Source: Glandiceps talaboti
Taxonomy: Eukaryota; Hemichordata; Enteropneusta; Spengelidae
Length of the DNA stretch: 64,000 bases
Assembly (NCBI RefSeq): GCF_964340395.1
Contig: NC_135556.1
Span: 16,275,642 to 16,339,641 of the forward strand
Direction of reading: 5' to 3'
The notes under the pieces were generated by a model. That model worked only from the letters and a program-made list of their open reading frames with translations. It ran no database searches and was not told the origin of the DNA. Below, piece by piece: positions 60,171 through 64,000 of the stretch (positions are counted from its first letter, which is position 1; the number at the start of each line of letters is the position of its first letter). The position numbers and the translations under genes were made by a program.

Positions 60171-62952
60171 GTAGGTACATTTGGTCTGAGTTTACATGTA
60201 AGTACACATGACTCGACTGTTTGGAGCGTTAGTTTGGTTCAATTGTTTTGCTCCGAGAAGATTTCGGTATGTAAACGTGACAATATATACTCGTAAGATG
60301 TAAGCTGACATGTATGTCGCTGCAATCCATCATATCATCGTGTCTCAGTGTTTACTAGATTTGTATTTTAGGGATATCACATTCTATTATATTATTGTAC
60401 GCAAGTATACCTGCCTGAATTAGTGAAAATCCAGACACTGTTAAAAACAACAACCCAAACAAAATAGCAAACAAAACAAAAATAGCCTCTGCTATTGTCG
60501 CATGTCGTCGACCACATCAATATATCCAAAAACACTGCCACTATGGAACTCACTACCTCAAGAAGCTCGCTGTGCACCCAACGTACAAGCCTTCAAAACT
60601 GCACTGAATGCTAAGGCTCAAAAGAGTACTTTGTTTGTATTGCTCCACACGTGACCCAAGACTACATACGTGACAACCAGTAAGTCTACGATACAGATAC
60701 AGATACATCCATGTAGGTCTAAAACATTTCTGCTAGCCATCAACTACACAATGCATGTCCCTAATACTGTTACAGTGTTAGTTATTTCATAAATAAAACT
60801 CTTATGATTTGACAAACCTGTATAAAGCGGTTATATGATCATTGACAGGTGTAATATTATAATTTCAGTTAGACTTTTTGTAAAAAAAAAAAATAGATAA
60901 AAGAAACTGTCTTAACTCTAAACGGCGATGCTTTTATTAATTTTTGCTGTTTTAGGTGGTGGGTTGGTGGGGGCTGTATTAGCTTTTGTACAGTTTTATC
61001 AATCGACGTTTATCTGTTGTTACAGGAAGCAAGAAATCCGCAAAGAATAAGGGCAACTCAGACAAGAAGAGAAGGAAAAGCGGAGAGCGGCGACCAGATG
61101 ATTTCATTAAAACACACGTTGTACAAAGTATCAACTTTGTAGGTGCAGAGTTAAATCAAGATGAAACACTGCCCTCATTCTTTAGTATGAATTTTACAGA
61201 TGAAGTTCCTGAGGTGAAAAACTGGACAGTAGACAATAATTCAGACGTCATTGACGTCACTTCCGGAAATGGTCCGAAGAGCATGCATGAATTGAGTGAT
61301 TTATTCTTAAACGACGGTGTTTCTGAGAACGACAAAAGTTATGAAATACAGGAGCCAGTACAATTTAACTTTAATTTCGGTAGTCTCCCGAAAGATTCGA
61401 ACATCGTGGCGGACGAACCATGGAGACCGGAGTTACAATATGAATCAATATGGGAAATTCCAGAGGATAAACTTTTTCGAGAGAAAGAAGAGCAAAATTA
61501 TGATATAGAAACCGGAGACGGTGATCAAGAAACAGAAAGTGATCGGCATGTACGGTGGTGTGAGGAGAACATTGTTTTCGAATTCATGAAAGAAGATTCA
61601 TTAAATACTAAAGATTCGTTTTCGTCGGATACCAACTCCAGTGTTGTTCCACCAGACATCTCTAAAGATTCGTTTTTGTCGGATACCAACTCCAGTGTTG
61701 TTTCGCCTGACATCTCTCCTGATACCCCTTCACCTGATATCACTTCTGATAACTGTTCACCTGATGTTAATTCTGTTTCTCCTGAGATTGATATGGCCTT
61801 CTCACTGGAGACGAACGCCAACATATCACTTTCACTTTCGCCGGAGTTGAGTGCCGATGGGTCCCTTACATCCGAGAGTAATACCGAGACAGACAACTAT
61901 TGGGAATCGATATTTGAAGAATTACATGACCCAACATCATCGGTGATGTCATTACCTCCAATATCATGTACCCTGGGTGATGACGTCGTAAATTGTATCA
62001 TTTTATCATCACGTGATCTGTTTCATCTATTTTATTCTGACTTAGTGTAAGTACCTTTGTCAATTTTCTACTGACGTTGTTGATGGCACAATAAGGGTTT
62101 CCTCGACTACTAGAACGTTTTACGTGTACTAAATTACGTCATCACATCGTTTAGTATGTGCAGTTAGTCTAGTTCCTGACGGCGGACCATATTCAGTACT
62201 ACGTTATCTTTATACTATACCATGAAACGCAGTACGAATACGGTCCGGCAGGAACTAGACTAATGTACAGCATTCTATGCTTAAATACGTGTATCGGGTT
62301 TGAGTTCTGCCAACAGGAAGTGATGAATTAAAACAGAATGGTACATATACCTCAAGTTTTTAACATGTAGCTACAATTATAAGTTGCAAAATTATAAACC
62401 CCGTGACAGCTATACCTCAATGAAATGTAAGTTGAAAGTATCATGACGAAAGTTTTGTGTTTATAGTACTACGTGTATTGGGCACGGATATCTTACAGTG
62501 ACAAATTGGTAGTTATTTTAAGTTAAATATATTTTTCTGCTTGAAAACTCAATGTGAAACAGCATATACCAAGTCTTTTGTTTGTAACCCAATACAAAGA
62601 AGCTAGAAAGTGTCTCAAAAGCTTGTTATTGTACGTACAATGACAAACTATTTACAAAAAAATTAAGTTCTTGCCATTTCAACGACATATATATTAATTT
62701 TGTTTTTGTAGGAAAAGACATGATACAAACGATGAAACATTAATGGAGAACTCGAATAGCAGTGTGATAAATGACATTGAAGATACTTCGAGAAGAAAAC
62801 ACTTGGACAATGACATCGACAATGCATGTAATCATAGATTTTTCATAGAAGACTCTGAAAATTCAAAGAACGAATTGCCCCCAAATGATGAGAATATACA
62901 GGGACATGCAGAGGCGGATTTTTTACCATTAAAATTATTAGAAGTTTTATGA
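60149..62952 (+). CDS. Uncharacterised 427-aa acidic protein, three exons
   Basis: Exons 60149-60170, 61026-62046 and 62712-62952 join in frame with GT-AG introns. I do not recognise the family. Residues 1-30 are strongly basic (MGKGRKGGSKKSAKNKGN, then KKRRK), suggesting nuclear or RNA/DNA association. The middle is acidic and Ser/Pro-rich, with a duplicated 18-residue unit (203-220, 221-238). RHVRW (181-185), followed by CEENIVFEF, fits the PP1-docking RVxF pattern. PPP1R15 proteins carry a similar motif, but the Trp/Arg-rich eIF2-binding segment that follows it there is not seen here. No transmembrane segment or signal peptide is seen. The start has strong context (ACCATGG) and an in-frame TAA two codons upstream. 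Divergent from CDKL5. Confidence 0.8.
60502..60707 (+). mobile_element. Non-LTR retrotransposon 3' end with short tandem tail
   Basis: Plus-strand reading SIYPKTLPLWNSLPQEARCA followed by NVQAFKTALNA matches the usual WNSLP...FK end of non-LTR ORF2 proteins, with a stop at 60652. About 35 bp later comes a GATACAGATACAGATACA tail, as such elements often leave. A 5'-truncated copy in intron 1 of the divergent gene. Confidence 0.7.
61026..62046 (+). CDS. Divergent gene exon 2 (main coding exon)
   Basis: Acceptor CTGTTGTTACAG, donor TTAGT|GTAAGT. Residues 8-347 plus the first two bases of codon 348. Unspliced, it would stop at 62048-62050. Carries the candidate RVxF motif and the 54-bp duplication. 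The minus strand also reads open at 61525-61896, a shadow of the Ser/Asp-rich codons. Confidence 0.88.
61610..61717 (+). repeat. 54-bp in-frame tandem duplication
   Basis: Copies 61610-61663 and 61664-61717 encode KDSFSSDTNSSVVPPDIS and KDSFLSDTNSSVVSPDIS, differing at two residues. Shorter SPDI/SPDV echoes follow, so the region appears to grow by local duplication. Confidence 0.95.
62164..62263. mobile_element. Small foldback element, 100 bp
   Basis: TTAGTCTAGTTCCTG at the left is mirrored exactly at the right end, and the imperfect arms continue inward (GGACCATATTC versus GGACCGTATTC) for about 38 bp. In intron 2 of the divergent gene, about 120 bp after the exon 2 donor. Confidence 0.85.
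62525..62665. mobile_element. Foldback MITE, family B, truncated copy 4
   Basis: Contains the B-family CTCAATGTGAAACAGCATAT stretch and the TTGTTATTGTACGTACAATG core but lacks both terminal repeats. Lies in intron 2 of the divergent gene, just before exon 3. Confidence 0.75.
62712..62952 (+). CDS. Divergent gene exon 3 and stop
   Basis: Acceptor TTTTTGTAG. Encodes VKRHDTNDETLMENSNSSV onward and ends DFLPLKLLEVL with TGA at 62950-62952. In frame with the exon 2 donor; acidic and Asn-rich like exon 2. Confidence 0.78.
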
Positions 62953-63103
62953 TATACATAGGCCCTTGTCTTCATTTGTGTGAGTGTGTAATGGATTTAT
63001 GAGTCTGTGTGAATAGAACAGTTCTTAACTATCGCCCCATACAATTTGCTCCAAAATGAACCAAAACACCAGGTTTCTCGAGATATTGATGACATAGACA
63101 GAA

Positions 63104-63145
63104 ATACGCGCGCGCGCACACACACGCACGCACACACACACACAT
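63104..63145. repeat. (CG)n/(CA)n microsatellite
   Basis: CGCGCGCGCA followed by CA repeats; downstream of the divergent gene, within or near its 3' UTR. Confidence 0.92.
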
Positions 63146-63296
63146 ATGGATAGCCCCCCCCCCTCACCCCCAATACACACACCAAAGCATTATCATCCAC
63201 ACGGGAGCTAATGATGTAACATACACGGAAAGACTCATCACAATATACATCTATACACCCAAGTGATCTTTGCATAATGAGTTTACAATTTAATCA

Positions 63297-63306
63297 AATA
63301 AATAAA
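63297..63306 (+). terminator. Candidate polyadenylation signals of the divergent gene
   Basis: Two overlapping AATAAA hexamers (63297-63302, 63301-63306) about 350 bp after the stop codon, on the correct strand. No other signal nearer the stop was seen. Confidence 0.45.
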
Positions 63307-63628
63307 CCTACACTCGTACTCTTAAACCAATTGAACTGAAAGAGTTCCTGTAAAGTGTAATAGTTTGTGGTTATATATCAAAGCCTTACAGTGAAAGAAT
63401 TCTTTTCAGAGGTTTTTTTTTTAAATAGCTAATAAATATAATAAAGTATATATTCCTAAGATTTTTTTTATTGTTTGGTTACACAGCAGATCGTCAGAAA
63501 GAACAATACATTTTCGTTTCACCTAAAATTTACAAGTAAATTGCTGATACAACCTAATAAACATCGACATATTAGAGTCTATTGCACGAACTAGGATTAT
63601 TTTCGGCCTGCCTCTTAACATATCATCA

Positions 63629-63740
63629 CTGTGACATCCAATATTGAATGCTTGTATATAGCGCCCTCTTTCTATACACTTAGTTGCTGTGACGTCCAAT
63701 ATTGAATGTTGGTATATAGCGCTGTCTTTCTATATGATAG
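63629..63740. repeat. 58-bp tandem duplication
   Basis: CTGTGACATCCAATATTGAA at 63629 and CTGTGACGTCCAATATTGAA at 63687, both continuing into TATATAGCGC and CTTTCTATA. Downstream of the divergent gene. Confidence 0.92.
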
Positions 63741-64000
63741 GCATATTCAGGAAATTAAAAAAAAAAATCATTGATCGAATATATACAACATCCCTTGGTA
63801 ATAACCACATTGCTCTTCGAAACCTGTTACAAAATAAGTGTTATTCATCCAAGACTGGACATTAACGACCACGGAATAATGAATCATGATCATTTAATTA
63901 GATAAAATAATGATCAAGGTGAATTTGTACACAATTACACACGAGTAGTTATTTTTTTTAAACATATGTCGATTTCACCCATATATATCTATATATATAC

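Larger units (their letters stand above)
62953..64000 (+). other. 3' flank of the divergent gene
   Basis: Probable 3' UTR to about 63320, containing a CG/CA microsatellite and poly(A) signals. Beyond it are a 58-bp duplication and AT-rich sequence, with no coding exon recognised. Confidence 0.55.

Noticed and set aside
60986-61025. Alternative start ATG at 60986 for the divergent gene
   Set aside because: It would read through a good acceptor (TGTTGTTACAG); exon 1 at 60149 has better start context and joins in frame.
61525-61896. 123-aa minus-strand frame
   Set aside because: Shadow of the Ser/Asp/Thr-rich exon 2 of the divergent gene, created by its codon use.

Overview
This is animal nuclear DNA. 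It is AT-rich, its genes have many GT-AG introns, and its spacers are full of microsatellites and short palindromic transposon remnants. No prokaryotic features, CRISPR arrays or complete rRNA/tRNA genes were found. The species cannot be fixed from the sequence. A long-tailed CDKL5 with a vertebrate-like C-terminus, together with the repeat style, suggests a marine invertebrate, possibly a deuterostome such as a hemichordate or cephalochordate.

The window is dominated by one gene on the minus strand, an apparently complete CDKL5 (cyclin-dependent kinase-like 5) orthologue. I assembled it by hand as 19 coding exons from the start codon at 58496 to the stop at 8464. Every junction keeps frame and the predicted protein is 962 aa. 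Exons 1-12 encode the kinase domain and exons 12-19 a long tail. The tail carries a tandem octapeptide repeat (exon 13), a poly-lysine cluster (exon 17) and a C-terminal motif resembling that of human CDKL5 (exon 19). Intron 3 is about 18 kb and intron 6 about 8 kb.

Head-to-head with CDKL5, across a 1.65 kb spacer, lies a three-exon plus-strand gene (60149-62952) for an unrecognised 427-aa protein. It has a basic N-terminus, an acidic Ser/Pro-rich middle and a candidate PP1-docking motif. Both genes have a short upstream ORF ending at or just before the main start codon.

Positions 1-8463 hold no supported coding exon: a possible 3' end of a gene lying to the left, a 121-124 bp tandem array, and transposon copies. 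The introns contain at least three families of palindromic MITE-like elements (family A, TA-flanked, five copies; family B, four; family C, two plus a fragment). They also hold decayed non-LTR retrotransposon ends, a 72-bp-arm hairpin, a CpG-rich patch in intron 6, and a pentanucleotide satellite of about 0.5 kb. Positions 62953-64000 hold the 3' UTR of the plus-strand gene and repeats.

No clearly new biological system is visible. The most interesting items are the overlapping upstream ORF at the CDKL5 start, the coding minisatellite in the kinase tail, the MITE abutting a CDKL5 splice donor, and the unidentified divergent partner gene.
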